Part shown: positions 50,094 to 61,167 of the stretch, one piece after another | Numbering within the stretch: the first letter of the stretch is position 1 | Layout of the letters: each line of letters opens with the position of its first letter | Assembly: GCF_018155095.1 (NCBI RefSeq) | Contig: NZ_NAAI01000003.1 | Span: 153,084-217,083 of the forward strand | Direction of reading: 5' to 3' | DNA from: Bartonella queenslandensis | GTDB lineage: Bacteria > Pseudomonadota > Alphaproteobacteria > Rhizobiales > Rhizobiaceae | DNA: 64,000 bases | The notes under the pieces: model-generated | Database searches by the model: none | Told to the model about the DNA's origin: nothing | Seen by the model: only the letters and a program-made list of their open reading frames with translations | Made by a program: the position numbers and the translations under genes

Positions 50094-52520
50094 ATGCAAT
50101 ATATTGATGAAAAGACAGATGAAGTAAGAGATGGGGTTTATGCTGTTTTACCTCTTCGTGATATTGTTGTCTTCCCCCATATGATTGTTCCACTTTTTGT
50201 GGGCCGTGAAAAATCCATTCGTGCTCTTGAAGAAACAATGGCGGTTGACAAGCAAATACTCTTGGTGACACAAAAAAACGCTTCTGATGATGATCCAAAA
50301 TCAGAGGATATTTATCATATTGGTACATTTGCGAATATTCTCCAGCTTTTAAAACTTCCTGATGGCACTGTAAAGGTTTTGGTTGAAGGGACAGCACGTG
50401 CAAAAATTAATCAATTTTCTTTAGGTGAAGATTATCATCAGGCTTTTGCAAGTGTTACAGAAGAAATTAGAGAGAGTGATGTTGAGATTGAAGCTCTTTC
50501 AAGGTCGGTGATTGCTTATTTTGAAAACTATGTAAAGCTTAATAAAAAAATCTCTCCTGAAGTTGTCAATGCGATTAGCCAAATTGATAATTCCTCTAAG
50601 CTTGCTGATACGATTGCCTCTCATTTGATGATTAAACTTGCAGAAAAACAGGAAATATTAGAGCTCTTACCTGTAGGAGCCCGTCTTGAACGTGTTCTTT
50701 CTTTCATGGAAGGAGAAATTTCTGTTTTGCAGGTTGAAAAACGTATTCGTTCGCACGTTAAACGGCAAATGGAAAAAAACCAACGGGAATATTATCTTAA
50801 TGAGCAGATGAAGGCTATTCAAAAAGAGTTAGGAGCAGGAGATGATAGTCGCGATGAGCTCTCTGAATTAGAAGACCGTATTAAGAGTACAAAACTTTCC
50901 AAGGAAGCACAGGAAAAAGCTGGAGCAGAATTGAGAAAATTACGGAATATGTCTCCTATGTCTGCAGAAGCGACAGTTGTACGGAACTATCTTGATTGGT
51001 TATTAGCAATGCCTTGGGGTAAAAAATCTAAGATTAAAAATAATTTAGATTTTGCTGAAAAGGTCATGAATAATGAGCATTTCGGTCTTGAAAAAGTTAA
51101 GGAGAGAATTATCGAATATTTGGCCGTACAAAGTCGTGCGTCAAAGATAAAAGGTCCCATTATTTGTTTGTTAGGCCCTCCAGGTGTTGGAAAAACATCA
51201 TTAGCGCGCTCTATTGCCAAGGCAACGGGGCGTGAATATGTTCGTATCTCGTTGGGAGGTGTACGGGATGAAGCAGAAATTCGCGGACATCGCCGGACAT
51301 ATATTGGTTCGATGCCTGGAAAAATTATTCAGTCTATGAAAAAAGCAAAAAAATCTAATCCACTTTTTTTGCTTGATGAAATTGATAAAATGGGACAAGA
51401 TTTTCGTGGAGATCCTTCCTCTGCTTTATTAGAAGTTCTTGATCCTGAACAAAATGGTACATTCATTGACCATTATTTGGAAGTTGAATATGATCTTTCT
51501 GATGTCATGTTTATCACAACTGCCAATACGCTTAATATCCCAGGTCCGTTAATGGATCGAATGGAAATTATTCGTATTGCTGGTTATACTGAATGTGAAA
51601 AAATGGAAATTGTTAAGCAGCATCTTTTACCAAAGGCACTAAAAGATCACTGTTTGTCTAAAAAAGAACTCAGCATTTCTGATGGAGCACTAAGGTCGAT
51701 TATCCAGTTTTACACACGTGAAGCAGGTGTTCGTAATCTTGAGCGTGAACTCATGAAAATTGCCCGTAAATCTGTTACAAAAATTCTCAAAACGCACCAA
51801 AAATCTGTAAAAATTACAGAAAATAATCTCAATGATTTCTTGGGTGTTAAACGTTATCACTATAATCAGATTGAAGGAGAAAATCATATTGGTGTTGTGA
51901 CAGGCCTTGCTTGGACAGAAGTCGGTGGAGAGTTATTGACCATTGAAGGCGTTATGATGCCTGGCAAAGGCAAGATGACTGTAACGGGAAATTTGCGTGA
52001 TATTATGAAAGAGTCTATTTCCGCGGCCGCATCTTATGTACGTTCGCGTGCTGTTGATTTTGGTATTGAACCTCCACTTTTTGAAAAGCGCGATATTCAT
52101 GTTCATGTTCCAGAGGGAGCGACCCCGAAAGATGGTCCATCTGCTGGGATTGCAATGGTGACAGCAATTGTTTCGGTTCTTACAGGGATAGCTGTGCATA
52201 AAGATATTGCAATGACAGGTGAAATTACTTTACGTGGACGTGTTTTACCAATTGGTGGATTAAAAGAAAAACTTTTAGCTGCGCTTCGAGGAGGAATAAA
52301 AAAAGTCCTTATTCCTGAAGAAAACGCAAAAGATTTGGTTGATATTCCTGATGATGTCAAAAATAATATGGAAATTATTCCGGTAAATCATGTGAGTGAA
52401 GTTTTAAAACACGCTTTGGTTCATTTTCCTGATACTATTGAGTGGAAAGAACCTTCTACAGTAGCTGTTCCTATCCGGTCAGAGAGCAGCGATAGTGAAG
52501 GAATACAGATTGCGCACTGA
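50094..52520 (+). CDS. lon: ATP-dependent protease Lon
   Basis: 808 residues. N-terminal substrate-binding region, central coiled coil, AAA+ module (Walker A GPPGVGKTS, Walker B LFLLDEIDKM) and a C-terminal protease domain with the Ser683-Lys724 dyad (DGPSAGIAM, GGLKEKLL). It degrades misfolded and regulatory proteins. Strong ribosome binding site AGAAAGGAGAG. The clpX-lon-hupB order is standard. Confidence 0.99.
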   Translation: MQYIDEKTDEVRDGVYAVLPLRDIVVFPHMIVPLFVGREKSIRALEETMAVDKQILLVTQKNASDDDPKSEDIYHIGTFANILQLLKLPDGTVKVLVEGTARAKINQFSLGEDYHQAFASVTEEIRESDVEIEALSRSVIAYFENYVKLNKKISPEVVNAISQIDNSSKLADTIASHLMIKLAEKQEILELLPVGARLERVLSFMEGEISVLQVEKRIRSHVKRQMEKNQREYYLNEQMKAIQKELGAGDDSRDELSELEDRIKSTKLSKEAQEKAGAELRKLRNMSPMSAEATVVRNYLDWLLAMPWGKKSKIKNNLDFAEKVMNNEHFGLEKVKERIIEYLAVQSRASKIKGPIICLLGPPGVGKTSLARSIAKATGREYVRISLGGVRDEAEIRGHRRTYIGSMPGKIIQSMKKAKKSNPLFLLDEIDKMGQDFRGDPSSALLEVLDPEQNGTFIDHYLEVEYDLSDVMFITTANTLNIPGPLMDRMEIIRIAGYTECEKMEIVKQHLLPKALKDHCLSKKELSISDGALRSIIQFYTREAGVRNLERELMKIARKSVTKILKTHQKSVKITENNLNDFLGVKRYHYNQIEGENHIGVVTGLAWTEVGGELLTIEGVMMPGKGKMTVTGNLRDIMKESISAAASYVRSRAVDFGIEPPLFEKRDIHVHVPEGATPKDGPSAGIAMVTAIVSVLTGIAVHKDIAMTGEITLRGRVLPIGGLKEKLLAALRGGIKKVLIPEENAKDLVDIPDDVKNNMEIIPVNHVSEVLKHALVHFPDTIEWKEPSTVAVPIRSESSDSEGIQIAH

Positions 52521-52751
52521 TTCACTCATCTCATTTATATCGGCATTTTTAGAGGGGAAGAGGGTGTTGTTGTGGTTGTTATTTTGTTTTTTGTTGAAAA
52601 AAGTGAAAAATTCCGTGAATAACTGTGATTATTGCTAAAAAAACAATGTTTTGGATAAAAATAAGACTTCTGTTTGCTGTACTTTTCAATAAACTGACCA
52701 ATAACATGATTAAGTCATGTTGTCAGGTAATATAGGAAAAGGAAATATTTC

Positions 52752-53030
52752 ATGAATAAAAGTGAATTGGTTAGTTCCGTTGCTGAAAAGGCAGGTGTTT
52801 CGAAAGCGCAAGCTGGTGCTGTTGTTGACGCTTTTATGGCTTCTGTAACAGAAGCTTTGGCTTCAGGGGGCGATGTTCGTCTTCCAGGTTTTGGCTCTTT
52901 TGAAGTTTCTCATCGTGCTGCGACAAAGGGGCGTAATCCTTCAACTGGTGCTGAAATCAATATTCCAGCACGTTCTGTACCTAAATTTTCAGCAGGAAAA
53001 AGCCTTAAAGAAGCAGTTAATAAAAAATAA
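52752..53030 (+). CDS. hupB: HU-type DNA-binding protein
   Basis: 92 residues with the HU signature GFGSFEVSHRAATKGRNPSTG and the beta-arm PARSVPKFSAGK. It bends and compacts DNA as a dimer. Downstream of lon, 231 bases away, with a purine-rich leader GGAAAAGGAAA. It ends in its own terminator. Confidence 0.97.
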   Translation: MNKSELVSSVAEKAGVSKAQAGAVVDAFMASVTEALASGGDVRLPGFGSFEVSHRAATKGRNPSTGAEINIPARSVPKFSAGKSLKEAVNKK

Positions 53031-53043
53031 TTTAAACAACATT

Positions 53044-53078
53044 AAAAAAACCCGATTTGTTTATAAGCGGGTTTTTTT
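53044..53078 (+). terminator. Rho-independent terminator after hupB
   Basis: AAAAAAACCCG and CGGGTTTTTTT, 11 bp, around a 13-base loop, 14 bases after the hupB stop, with the T-run in the 3' arm. Confidence 0.9.
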
Positions 53079-54009
53079 ACAGGTATTTTCTAGACAGATA
53101 TATTGCACATGCTTTGCATATAAAAATTTTAAGTCTTTTTACTATTCTTCTCATTATCACGGATTGCGAATGCTTTTGAAAATGATTGTAAAAATTGCCT
53201 AAAATACCCTAAGCTTGAGATGTATAATTTTTAGCTTATTTTAATAAATATTTCACTTTAATAATGGGGCATTGTATGGCTTATAAAGTGTGATGTTAAC
53301 TTTTATTACGTGGAAGAACTAAAGTGTTTATTCAGAGTAGTACCTATAATGGTATAAGCAAAAAAGTCTGTGAGAATACAAACCTGCATAAACCACCATT
53401 TTCTCGCTTAATAGAGGTGAGTGTTGGTACCATCGTACTATTTCTCTTAGTTTCTATAATGCTGCGACTAGCTTTTATCATTTGAGGCGGGGCATGAAAA
53501 GAGATAAATTATTTATTATAAATCAATATATTGTAAATTTATAAAGTGGTATTATCATTTCAATATTGTGATTTTTCTTGGTGCTTGAGTGGGAAAAGAT
53601 ATATTCAGTTCTGTCTTAAATATTTGGGGTCCATATTTTTATTTTCTTTGTGCTATGCAAGCGAGTATTTTTTTTCATTACACAAAAGTTAAAATCAGAG
53701 GGGATCATTAATATTAATAAACGAATTTAAAAAAGATAAAAATCCCTATTATGAAATAATATATAGTATAAAAATATTAATAGTAATAGAAATACAGTAT
53801 TATTTATACATATTTATTATAATATATTAATATAATTATTTTATATATCTGAATTATATTAATATTTTATATATGGAGAACTTTCTATAGTAATTGAATA
53901 AATGATGAAGTGTAGAACAGCGTCTATTGATTGAGATAGTATCCTACAAGGCTTTAGAATGATTTTTTCACGAGAGTGATAGGAATTTATTCAGTAGATG
54001 AGAGGCGAA
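53079..54009. other. 930-bp AT-rich gap between hupB and trmFO
   Basis: No gene recognised. Contains a GAGGCGGGGCATGAAAAGAG segment near 53485, similar to GAGGAGGCATGAAAAGAG near 17424. A leader-repeat fragment lies at 53645-53675, and an almost pure A/T tract spans about 53750-53880. Confidence 0.6.
53640..53680 (-). repeat. Dispersed leader repeat, fragment 7
   Basis: GCTATGCAAGCGAGTATTTTT resembles the GCATGCAAGCGAGTGTTCTTG block of copy 5 on the same strand. The match is short, so this is a tentative member. Confidence 0.35.
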
Positions 54010-55434
54010 TCATATGTTTTTTAATAAACATGAACTTTGTAATTCTTTATCTGCTAACCACTGAATACAATCATTGAGAGCTCTCGCTGTTATAACTTGT
54101 TTTTTTGCTAATTTTTTTTCTTTACTTGGCAAGCGTTTTCCTGAATGTTTAATAGGAGAAATAGGAGGAAAGAGTCCAAAATTGATATTCATTGGCTGAA
54201 AAGACAGTCTCTCTGCTTCTTCATCTATAATGTGTCCCCCCGTAATATGATTCAACAGAGCTCCAAACGCTGTGGTTTGTGGGGGGAGGCAAGGATGGTT
54301 ATGATGATATTCGGCAGCGGCAAAACGTCCTGCAAGAAGCCCTATAGCCGCTGATTCTACATAACCTTCACATCCGGTAATTTGCCCTGCAAAGCGTAGT
54401 TGTTTTTTTTGTTTTAAACGAAGAGTTTGATCAAGAATGATTGGAGAGTTGAGATAGGTATTGCGGTGAAGTCCACCAAGACGTGCAAATTCTGCTTTTT
54501 CAAGACCGGGAATCATTCTAAAAATGCGGATTTGTTCACCATATTTCAGTTTTGTTTGAAAGCCGACCATATTGTAAAGCGTTCCGAGTTTATTATCTTG
54601 GCGTAATTGAACGACAGCATAGGGTTTAATGGTGGGATTATGAGCATTGGTTAGGCCCATAGGTTTCATCGGTCCATGTCTTAAAGTTTCGATCCCGCGT
54701 TCGGCCATAATTTCAATGGGGAGGCATCCATCAAAATAAGGTGTTTTTTCAAAGTCACGAAACTCTGTTTTTTCTGCGTTTTTTAGTGCTTCAACGAATG
54801 TTTCATATTGTTCTTTGTTGAGAGGACAATTAAGATAATCTTTCCCTGTTCCCTCAGGACCAATTTTATCATAGCGAGATTGATACCAACAAATATTCAT
54901 ATCAATACTATCGGTATGGATAATAGGGGCAATAGCATCAAAAAAAGAAAGGGCTTTTATCCCAGTTATTGTTTTTAATTCTTGAGCAAATGCAGGTGAG
55001 GTAAGGGGCCCCGTTGCAACGACAACATGTTTCCAATCTTTAGGAATCTCTTGAATTTCTTCGCGTTTGATTGTTATAAGCGAATGGTTTTCAAGTACTG
55101 ATGTCACGGTTTTTGAAAATCCATCACGGTCAACAGCAAGAGCGCTTCCAGCAGGAACTTTGTTGGCATCAGCAGCTCTCATAATTAATGATTTTGCTAA
55201 TCGCATTTCAGCATGTAAAAGCCCTACAGCATTTGTTGATGAATCATCGCAACGAAAGGAATTTGAACAAACCAGTTCTGCCAATTTATCGGTTTTATGA
55301 GCATCTGATCTTTTTTGTGGACGCATTTCATGCAAAATAACAGGAATTCCTGATTGAGCGATTTGCCAGCTTGCTTCACACCCTGCAAGACCGCCACCAA
55401 TAATATGAATTGGAGTATCAAATATCTTCAACAT
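54010..55434 (-). CDS. trmFO: Methylenetetrahydrofolate-tRNA-(uracil-5-)-methyltransferase TrmFO
   Basis: About 474 residues from ATG 55434 (in-frame GTG 55458 is possible; neither has a good ribosome binding site). FAD-binding start [18 protein letters not shown], then [10 protein letters not shown] and the folate-dependent core; the C-terminus has GGHIIDE. It makes m5U54 in the T-loop of tRNA using methylenetetrahydrofolate and FADH2. Formerly called gid. It diverges from tRNA-Leu. Confidence 0.97.
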   Translation of the reverse strand: MLKIFDTPIHIIGGGLAGCEASWQIAQSGIPVILHEMRPQKRSDAHKTDKLAELVCSNSFRCDDSSTNAVGLLHAEMRLAKSLIMRAADANKVPAGSALAVDRDGFSKTVTSVLENHSLITIKREEIQEIPKDWKHVVVATGPLTSPAFAQELKTITGIKALSFFDAIAPIIHTDSIDMNICWYQSRYDKIGPEGTGKDYLNCPLNKEQYETFVEALKNAEKTEFRDFEKTPYFDGCLPIEIMAERGIETLRHGPMKPMGLTNAHNPTIKPYAVVQLRQDNKLGTLYNMVGFQTKLKYGEQIRIFRMIPGLEKAEFARLGGLHRNTYLNSPIILDQTLRLKQKKQLRFAGQITGCEGYVESAAIGLLAGRFAAAEYHHNHPCLPPQTTAFGALLNHITGGHIIDEEAERLSFQPMNINFGLFPPISPIKHSGKRLPSKEKKLAKKQVITARALNDCIQWLADKELQSSCLLKNI

Positions 55435-55602
55435 AGTCGATTTATTAACGTAATTCACCGTGTATGAAAAGCATAGATTTTGTTTTTGTTCTTTGTAAGA
55501 AAGACGTGTATTGCGTTTTTTTAATATATTTGTTTGCTTTTTTTCTATAATTAATGATATAGAAACGCCGCTTGTATAAGGTTATTAGCTTGCTAAGTTT
55601 GA

Positions 55603-55685
55603 GCGGATGTGGCGAAATTGGTAGACGCACCAGATTTAGGTTCTGGCGGGAGACCGTGGGGGTTCGAGTCCCTCCATCCGCACCA
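55603..55685 (+). tRNA. tRNA-Leu, anticodon TAG
   Basis: Acceptor stem GCGGATG pairs with CATCCGC, D-arm with GGTAGACGC, anticodon loop TTTAGGT reading TAG, a class II variable arm, T-loop GGTTCGAGTCC, discriminator A and encoded CCA. It lies between divergent trmFO and tig. Confidence 0.97.
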
Positions 55686-55820
55686 AAGCAATCCCTTTAA
55701 GTGCTACGGATTTCTACGTGTCTGGAATTCCGCTTCATGGTAATGTAACACTTGAAGTGTTAGAATGTAATGATGATTAGAGTGGGGTTATCCCTCTCTT
55801 TAGAAAAATGAAGGTGTTTA

Positions 55821-57248
55821 ATGCAGGTTACCGAGACGCTTAATGAAGGACTGAAGCGCGAAATTAAGATCGTGGTTCCAGCGAAAGATTTAGAAGAAAA
55901 GTTGAATGAACGTTTGGATGATACCAAGGGTAAGATCAAGCTTAATGGTTTTCGTCCCGGTAAAGTGCCAGGTGGGCATTTGCGAAAAATGTATGGTAAA
56001 TCTTTTATGGCAGAGATTCTCAATGAGATACTCAGTGATGCGCCACGTTCTGTTTTAGCGGACCGTAATGAGCGTCCAGCGATGCAGCCGAAAATTGATA
56101 TAGATGAAGATGAAAAAATTCTAGATGGAAAAGCCGATTTTACTTTTAGTTTAAAGTATGAAGTTTTGCCAAAAATTGAAATTAAAGCCTTTGAACATAT
56201 TGAAGTTGTTCGTGAAATTGCAGCAATTCCTGAAAAGGATATTGATGAGCAAGTCAATCGCGTCCTTTCTTCTACGCGTAATTATTCCCTAAAAGAGGGA
56301 TCTTCTGAAGAAGGTGATCGTATTACCATAGATTATCTGGGTAAGCTTGAAGGGGTTCCATTTGAAGGTGGGGCAGATAATGATGCGCAACTGATTCTTG
56401 GATCAAAACAATTTATTCCTGGTTTTGAAGAGCAATTGGTTGGTGTGAAGGCTGGAGATACAAAAACGATTTCTGTTAAATTCCCAGATAATTACAGTGC
56501 GGCACATTTGGCAGGGCGGGAAGCAGAGTTTGATATTACTGTCAAAGCTGTTTTTAGACCCGATGAATTGAAAATTGATGATGAGGCAGCGAAAAAAGTC
56601 GGTTTAGAATCTCTAGATCGCTTGCGTGAGGTTGTTCGTGGGCAGATTGAAAGTCAGTATGGTTCAATGACACGTCAAAAAGTTAAGCGTCAAATTCTTG
56701 ATGCTTTAGATGCTGATTATAATTTTGAGATTCCTGAAGGACTTTTAGAAATTGAGTTCAATAATATATGGGCTCAGGTTAATGATGATTTGAACAAAGC
56801 TGGACGTAGTTTTGAGGACGAGGGGATTACAGAAGAAAAGGCACGGGAGGAATATCATGTCCTTGCGCAACGTCGTGTTCGTCTTGGTTTGGTGCTTTCT
56901 GAAATAGGAATGAAGGTTGGTGTTAAAGTTAGTGATGATGAGCTAAAAGCAGCCGTTTTTGAGCAAGTTCGTCAGTATCCTGGACAAGAAAAAGAGATTA
57001 TGGACTTTTTCCGGAAAACTCCGGAAGCTGTTGAAAATCTGCGTGCTCCAATTTTTGAAGAAAAGGTCATTGATCATTTGTTAGCCCAGATAAAAGTCAC
57101 GGATAAAGAAGTGACGATTGAAGAGTTGATGAAAGAATATGACGAATCAGATCTTCCTGAAGAAAAGCCTGCAAAGAAAAAATCTGCAGTGAAAGAAAAG
57201 TCTGCAGAGAAAACATCAGCTAAGAAAAAGGCTCCTAAAAAAGCTTAA
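55821..57248 (+). CDS. tig: Trigger factor
   Basis: 475 residues. Ribosome-binding N-domain contains [18 protein letters not shown] (the GFR-x-G-K signature). The FKBP-type isomerase domain is about 155-245 ([20 protein letters not shown]), and the C-terminal chaperone arms are helical. The last ~40 residues are Lys/Ala/Glu-rich ([16 protein letters not shown]). It binds nascent chains at the exit tunnel. Confidence 0.98.
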   Translation: MQVTETLNEGLKREIKIVVPAKDLEEKLNERLDDTKGKIKLNGFRPGKVPGGHLRKMYGKSFMAEILNEILSDAPRSVLADRNERPAMQPKIDIDEDEKILDGKADFTFSLKYEVLPKIEIKAFEHIEVVREIAAIPEKDIDEQVNRVLSSTRNYSLKEGSSEEGDRITIDYLGKLEGVPFEGGADNDAQLILGSKQFIPGFEEQLVGVKAGDTKTISVKFPDNYSAAHLAGREAEFDITVKAVFRPDELKIDDEAAKKVGLESLDRLREVVRGQIESQYGSMTRQKVKRQILDALDADYNFEIPEGLLEIEFNNIWAQVNDDLNKAGRSFEDEGITEEKAREEYHVLAQRRVRLGLVLSEIGMKVGVKVSDDELKAAVFEQVRQYPGQEKEIMDFFRKTPEAVENLRAPIFEEKVIDHLLAQIKVTDKEVTIEELMKEYDESDLPEEKPAKKKSAVKEKSAEKTSAKKKAPKKA

Positions 57249-57263
57249 TCTTTACACAAATAG

Positions 57264-57290
57264 AACAAGCCCGATTTTATCGGGCTTGTT
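57264..57290 (+). terminator. Stem-loop after tig
   Basis: AACAAGCCCGA pairs over 11 bp with TCGGGCTTGTT around TTTTA, 15 bases after the stop. The downstream T-run is weak, so terminator function is likely but not certain. Confidence 0.75.
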
Positions 57291-57374
57291 GGGAGATTTA
57301 CACCTTAGGCTTGCAGTGTGAATGGTTTTAGATAAACCATGGGATATGTTTAAAATATTGGTAGTGGATTGGCA

Positions 57375-58874
57375 ATGAGCATCATTGATACGCGTACTCC
57401 TGATTCTAAGCGTTTTATTTCTGGCGTTACAGGTGATTGGGAAGTCATCATTGGCATGGAGGTTCATGCACAAATCATATCAAATTCGAAACTTTTTTCA
57501 GGAGCATCAACCAAATTTGGAGCAGAGCCGAACAATCATGTATCACTTATTGATGCGGCTATGCCAGGGATGTTACCTGTTCTTAATCAAGAATGTGTTC
57601 GTCAAGCAGTTCGAACAGGTTTGGGATTAAAAGCGCGTATTAATTTGAAATCTGTTTTTGACCGTAAAAATTATTTTTATCCAGATTTACCGCAGGGGTA
57701 CCAGATTTCTCAGTTTCGCTATCCCATTGTAGGAGAGGGAAAAGTTATTATATCTGTTGGTCCAGATTCGAATGGCCAATTTGAAGATATCGAAGTAGGA
57801 ATTGAAAGATTACATCTTGAACAGGACGCTGGAAAATCGATGCATGATCAACATCCAACGATGTCTTTCGTAGATCTGAATCGCTCTGGTGTTGCTCTTA
57901 TGGAAATTGTTTCCAAACCTGATATGCGCTCATCAGATGAAGCCAAAGCGTACATGACAAAATTGCGTACGATTGTTCGTTATTTAGGAACCTGCGATGG
58001 TAATATGGATGAAGGTTCTATGCGTGCAGATGTCAATGTATCCGTTCGTCGTCCTGGTGAAGATTTTGGGACGCGTTGTGAAATCAAAAATGTTAATTCT
58101 ATTCGTTTTATTGGTCAAGCGATTGAGTATGAGGCGCGTCGTCAGATCGCAATTTTAGAAGATGGCGGCATCGTAGAGCAAGAAACTCGGCTTTTTGATG
58201 CCGCTAAAGGTGAAACACGCTCTATGCGTTCAAAGGAAGAAGCGCATGACTATCGTTATTTTCCTGATCCTGATCTTTTACCATTAGAATTTGATCAAGC
58301 ATTTGTGGCTGCTTTGGCGGCTGATTTGCCAGAATTGCCTGATGCTATAAAAGCACGTTTTGTTGAGGAAATGGGATTGACAGTGTATGATGCTTCCATT
58401 CTTGTGACAGAAAAAGCTATTGCTGATTATTTTGAAGAAGTTGCTCGTGGACGTGATGGAAAAATAGTTGCCAATTGGGTGATTAATGATCTTTTAGGGG
58501 CTTTAAATAAAGATAATCGTGAAATTGAAGAGTCGCCAGTGTCTCCAAATCAGTTGGGAAGCATTATTGATCTTATAAAAGAAGGCATTATTTCTGGAAA
58601 AATTGCCAAAAATCTTTTTGAGATTATTTGGAATGAGGGGGGAGATCCACGCCAAATTGTAGAAGAGCGCAGTATGAAACAGGTAACAGATACAAAGGCT
58701 ATTGAAAGAGCTGTTGATGAGATTGTTGCTAATAATTCTGATAAAGTTGCGCAAGCAAAGCAAAAACCTGCTTTAGCAGGTTGGTTTGTTGGACAGGTAA
58801 TGAAAGCAACTGGTGGTAAGGCAAATCCTCAAACTGTTAATGAATTAGTTAAGATGAAACTTGGTATAGATTAA
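57375..58874 (+). CDS. gatB: Aspartyl/glutamyl-tRNA amidotransferase subunit B
   Basis: 499 residues from ATG 57375 (TTG 57369 possible). Signatures are [38 protein letters not shown] and the C-terminal YqeY-like domain ([17 protein letters not shown]). It presents misacylated Glu-tRNA-Gln or Asp-tRNA-Asn for transamidation with GatA and GatC, which are not in this window. Confidence 0.98.
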   Translation: MSIIDTRTPDSKRFISGVTGDWEVIIGMEVHAQIISNSKLFSGASTKFGAEPNNHVSLIDAAMPGMLPVLNQECVRQAVRTGLGLKARINLKSVFDRKNYFYPDLPQGYQISQFRYPIVGEGKVIISVGPDSNGQFEDIEVGIERLHLEQDAGKSMHDQHPTMSFVDLNRSGVALMEIVSKPDMRSSDEAKAYMTKLRTIVRYLGTCDGNMDEGSMRADVNVSVRRPGEDFGTRCEIKNVNSIRFIGQAIEYEARRQIAILEDGGIVEQETRLFDAAKGETRSMRSKEEAHDYRYFPDPDLLPLEFDQAFVAALAADLPELPDAIKARFVEEMGLTVYDASILVTEKAIADYFEEVARGRDGKIVANWVINDLLGALNKDNREIEESPVSPNQLGSIIDLIKEGIISGKIAKNLFEIIWNEGGDPRQIVEERSMKQVTDTKAIERAVDEIVANNSDKVAQAKQKPALAGWFVGQVMKATGGKANPQTVNELVKMKLGID

Positions 58875-59055
58875 ATTTTAAGGGGTGGAGAATAATCCAT
58901 AAATATGATATCTTCTTGGAATTAAGAGGGAGAAAATTATCCTATCAATTGGATTTGTAGATGAGTTTACCAGTCGCTTTTTCTATAATTTTACGCATTA
59001 ACAATTGTATTCCGACGATTGGTTTCATGAACATACTGAAGAAATGGAATAGAGA

Positions 59056-59454
59056 ATGGCGCGTTTTTTAAAGCAAATCTTTACTTGGTGGAGTGGTAAT
59101 ACTATCGGTACGCGTTTTTTTACATGGCGCAAAGGTAAGCGGATAGGGGAAGATCAATTTGGAAATATATATTATGAGGGGGGACTTCATAAGGATGGTT
59201 ATCCGCATCGTTGGGTTATTTATAAAGATTATTCTGAAGCCTCTACTATTCCACCAGGTTGGCATGGCTGGATTCATCATCGTTTTGACAATCCACCAAC
59301 CCAAGAGGATTATCATCCCTATGAATGGGAAAAGCCTCATGTTGCAAATATGACAGGAACAAGTGAGGCTTATCGACCAAAGGGGGCTATTCCTTACAAT
59401 GATGAGCGTCCTTGTGTACATGAAGATTATGATGCATGGTTCCCTAAAAAATAA
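59056..59454 (+). CDS. NDUFA12-like accessory subunit of NADH:ubiquinone oxidoreductase
   Basis: 132 residues with the B17.2/NDUFA12 signature: TRFFTWRKGKRIGEDQFGN, then YYEGG, HRWVIYKDYSEAS and PPGWHGWIHH. This is one of the complex I accessory subunits already present in alphaproteobacteria (family knowledge). It stands between gatB and a DUF2155 gene, away from any nuo operon. Confidence 0.93.
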   Translation: MARFLKQIFTWWSGNTIGTRFFTWRKGKRIGEDQFGNIYYEGGLHKDGYPHRWVIYKDYSEASTIPPGWHGWIHHRFDNPPTQEDYHPYEWEKPHVANMTGTSEAYRPKGAIPYNDERPCVHEDYDAWFPKK

Positions 59455-59534
59455 AATGTTTTAATGGGCGCATGTAGTCTTATTTGACTCTATGTTATGG
59501 CAAGAGTTGTTTTTAAGGTGCGATTGATTTTGAT

Positions 59535-59960
59535 ATGATGAGATTTTTTTTATTGTTAGGGTTGAGGAATTTTATATATATTTTTTTAATGGGAATTTTA
59601 GTGTTTTTATCCTTAAATAGTGGGGTGCGGGCTGAACGTATTAGCAATGGAATTGCTATTTTTGCAGGTCTTGATAAGATTACGGGACGGACGACACGTT
59701 TTGAGGTTTCTCTTGGTGAAATTTATCAGTACGGTGCATTACAGGTAATCCCCCGTGCTTGTTATACGAGCTCTAAAGATGAGCCGACGCGTACAACAGG
59801 TTTTGTTGAAGTTAATGAAATAACGTTAGATAAAAAAATACGGCGTATTTTCACAGGATGGATGTTTGCAGATAGTCCTGGTTTAAACGCTGTCGAGCAT
59901 CCTATTTATGATGTGTGGTTAAAAGATTGCAAGCAGAGTTCTCAAATACCTCTTCAATGA
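59535..59960 (+). CDS. DUF2155 exported protein
   Basis: 141 residues. Hydrophobic signal-like stretch (about 12-32) ends near VRA. The mature part carries FAGLDKITGRTTRFEV, FGALQV-like YGALQVIPRACYT and the terminal motif FTGWMFADSPGLNAVEHPIYDVW typical of DUF2155. Two cysteines (CYTSS, LKDCK) may form a disulphide. Two adjacent ATG codons could start it. In relatives this gene follows the NDUFA12-like gene, as here. Function unknown. Confidence 0.88.
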   Translation: MMRFFLLLGLRNFIYIFLMGILVFLSLNSGVRAERISNGIAIFAGLDKITGRTTRFEVSLGEIYQYGALQVIPRACYTSSKDEPTRTTGFVEVNEITLDKKIRRIFTGWMFADSPGLNAVEHPIYDVWLKDCKQSSQIPLQ

Positions 59961-60149
59961 TTAGTGTATTATCTATTTTTAATACATTAATTTATAATAA
60001 GGGTTTATCATTTTACAATTTGAATGAGACGTTTGGATCTCTATGATTTTTTCATTTCAAATTTTCTTATTATATCAAAACAATTGCCTTATTCGTTATA
60101 ACGGTGAATGGGTGGATATTGCTATTTAAGAAAGGAATGAAAGTTTCTC

Positions 60150-60440
60150 TTACGAACCGTTTAAACCCAAGGAGGCACTATACAAATCAACGTATTGTTT
60201 TTTTGAGCGTTCTATAGGAAATAATTCTTGCATATATCTGTTAGAGGTAAAAATGAAAGACATATGACAGGTGTATTTTAAAGAGATCTCTTTAAGGCTC
60301 ATCACATCCATTTCGCAACGGTGCCCATGAATGGTATAATGATAAACCCACTGAGTATTTCCTATCTCTATGCTTGTGAAGGAGCAAGAAGATATTATCG
60401 CACACTTTATCAATCCTAAGTTGCAGATTACTCCTTAGCA
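60150..60440 (-). pseudogene. Phage-type integrase N-terminal relic, copy 6
   Basis: The minus strand reads GNTQWVYHYTIHGHRCEMDV, then MSLKEISLKY and ELFPIERSKKQYVDL. These match the integrase N-terminal pattern W-I-x-R-Y-T-I-H-G-R-R-R-E-M and VSLKEAR followed by DPI-x-x-R. The glycine-rich G-L-G-x-L-R-D between them is deleted. The frame ends before any catalytic domain. It starts where copy 1 is frameshifted, so the two relics decayed independently. Confidence 0.78.
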
Positions 60441-60570
60441 CTTAAGGCTTTTCATAAGAGACATTCTTATTCCTCTCTTGTACAATTTTTATCAATATGG
60501 CTTTTCTCACTTGTAATGTGCAAGCGAATGGTTTTGATTGCTTCAATATAGACAGGTTTAAGGTGAGAGA
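60441..60570 (-). repeat. Dispersed integrase-leader repeat, copy 6
   Basis: On the minus strand CATTCGCTTGCACATTACAAG, then ATAAAAATTGTACAAGAGAGG and AATAAGAATGTCTCTTATG, in the same order as copy 1 and directly before the integrase relic. This is the best example linking the leader repeat to an integrase gene. Confidence 0.7.
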
Positions 60571-60644
60571 ATCTTACGATATTTAAAGCTCTAACGCAGT
60601 AGGAATAAAATTAAATTATCACTATAAATCAAAAAGTTGACTGT

Positions 60645-60809
60645 ATGAGAAAACAGAATATCGAGTACATAATTTATGAAAAATTAGCGATTATATCAAA
60701 AGAAAACAAATGCCTTTGTGGGGCTTTATTTTCAAGGAGTTTTTTTCTTCAAAAACTAGAAGAAACTCAAGCTCTGTTGTTGGAACAATTGAGATCTAAG
60801 ATTATTTAA
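60645..60809 (+). CDS. Hypothetical 54-residue frame
   Basis: Starts MRKQNIEYIIYEKLAIISK and ends LLLEQLRSKII. It has protein-like composition with a leucine-rich amphipathic end but no ribosome binding site. I do not recognise it. It may be a fragment of a lost gene rather than a living one. Confidence 0.25.
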   Translation: MRKQNIEYIIYEKLAIISKENKCLCGALFSRSFFLQKLEETQALLLEQLRSKII

Positions 60810-61167
60810 GGTTTTAATTGAAGTATAGCGTGATTAAAAAACGCAAAAATTGGTATATTTCTGGCAAAAAGAAACATTTATGTATTTTACATTTTTGTGA
60901 TAGAGTGCTTTATAATTAAGTTTGTTTGTTCATAAGCTCTTGTATATTACATTGAAAAACTTCACATTTCAATAAGCTGGATATCATTCATTTTGTCAAT
61001 CATATTTTTGATTATCCATACTTTAAAAAGTCTTTTGTATAAGAGACACGTATTTTTACGGTGAGCTATTGAAGATTTAAAAAGGGAGCCCTCTCAGAGG
61101 CGTGAGAAGTTTCCGTATCACTGGGTACGGCATCTTTATTTTGTGTAAAGAATAACCAGTTAAAAAT

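Larger units (their letters stand above)
59961..61167. other. 1.2-kb gap between DUF2155 gene and rhomboid gene
   Basis: Carries integrase relic copy 6 (60150-60570, minus), a 54-codon open frame at 60645-60809, and a GC-richer stretch just before the rhomboid gene (61081-61130) with small hairpins. In relatives aat, accC and accB often follow here (family knowledge); I see no trace. Confidence 0.6.

Noticed and set aside
61081..61140. Riboswitch-like leader before the rhomboid gene (CCTC-TCA-GAGG and CCGTA...TACGG)
   Set aside because: Stems are only 4-5 bp and match no riboswitch consensus I know.
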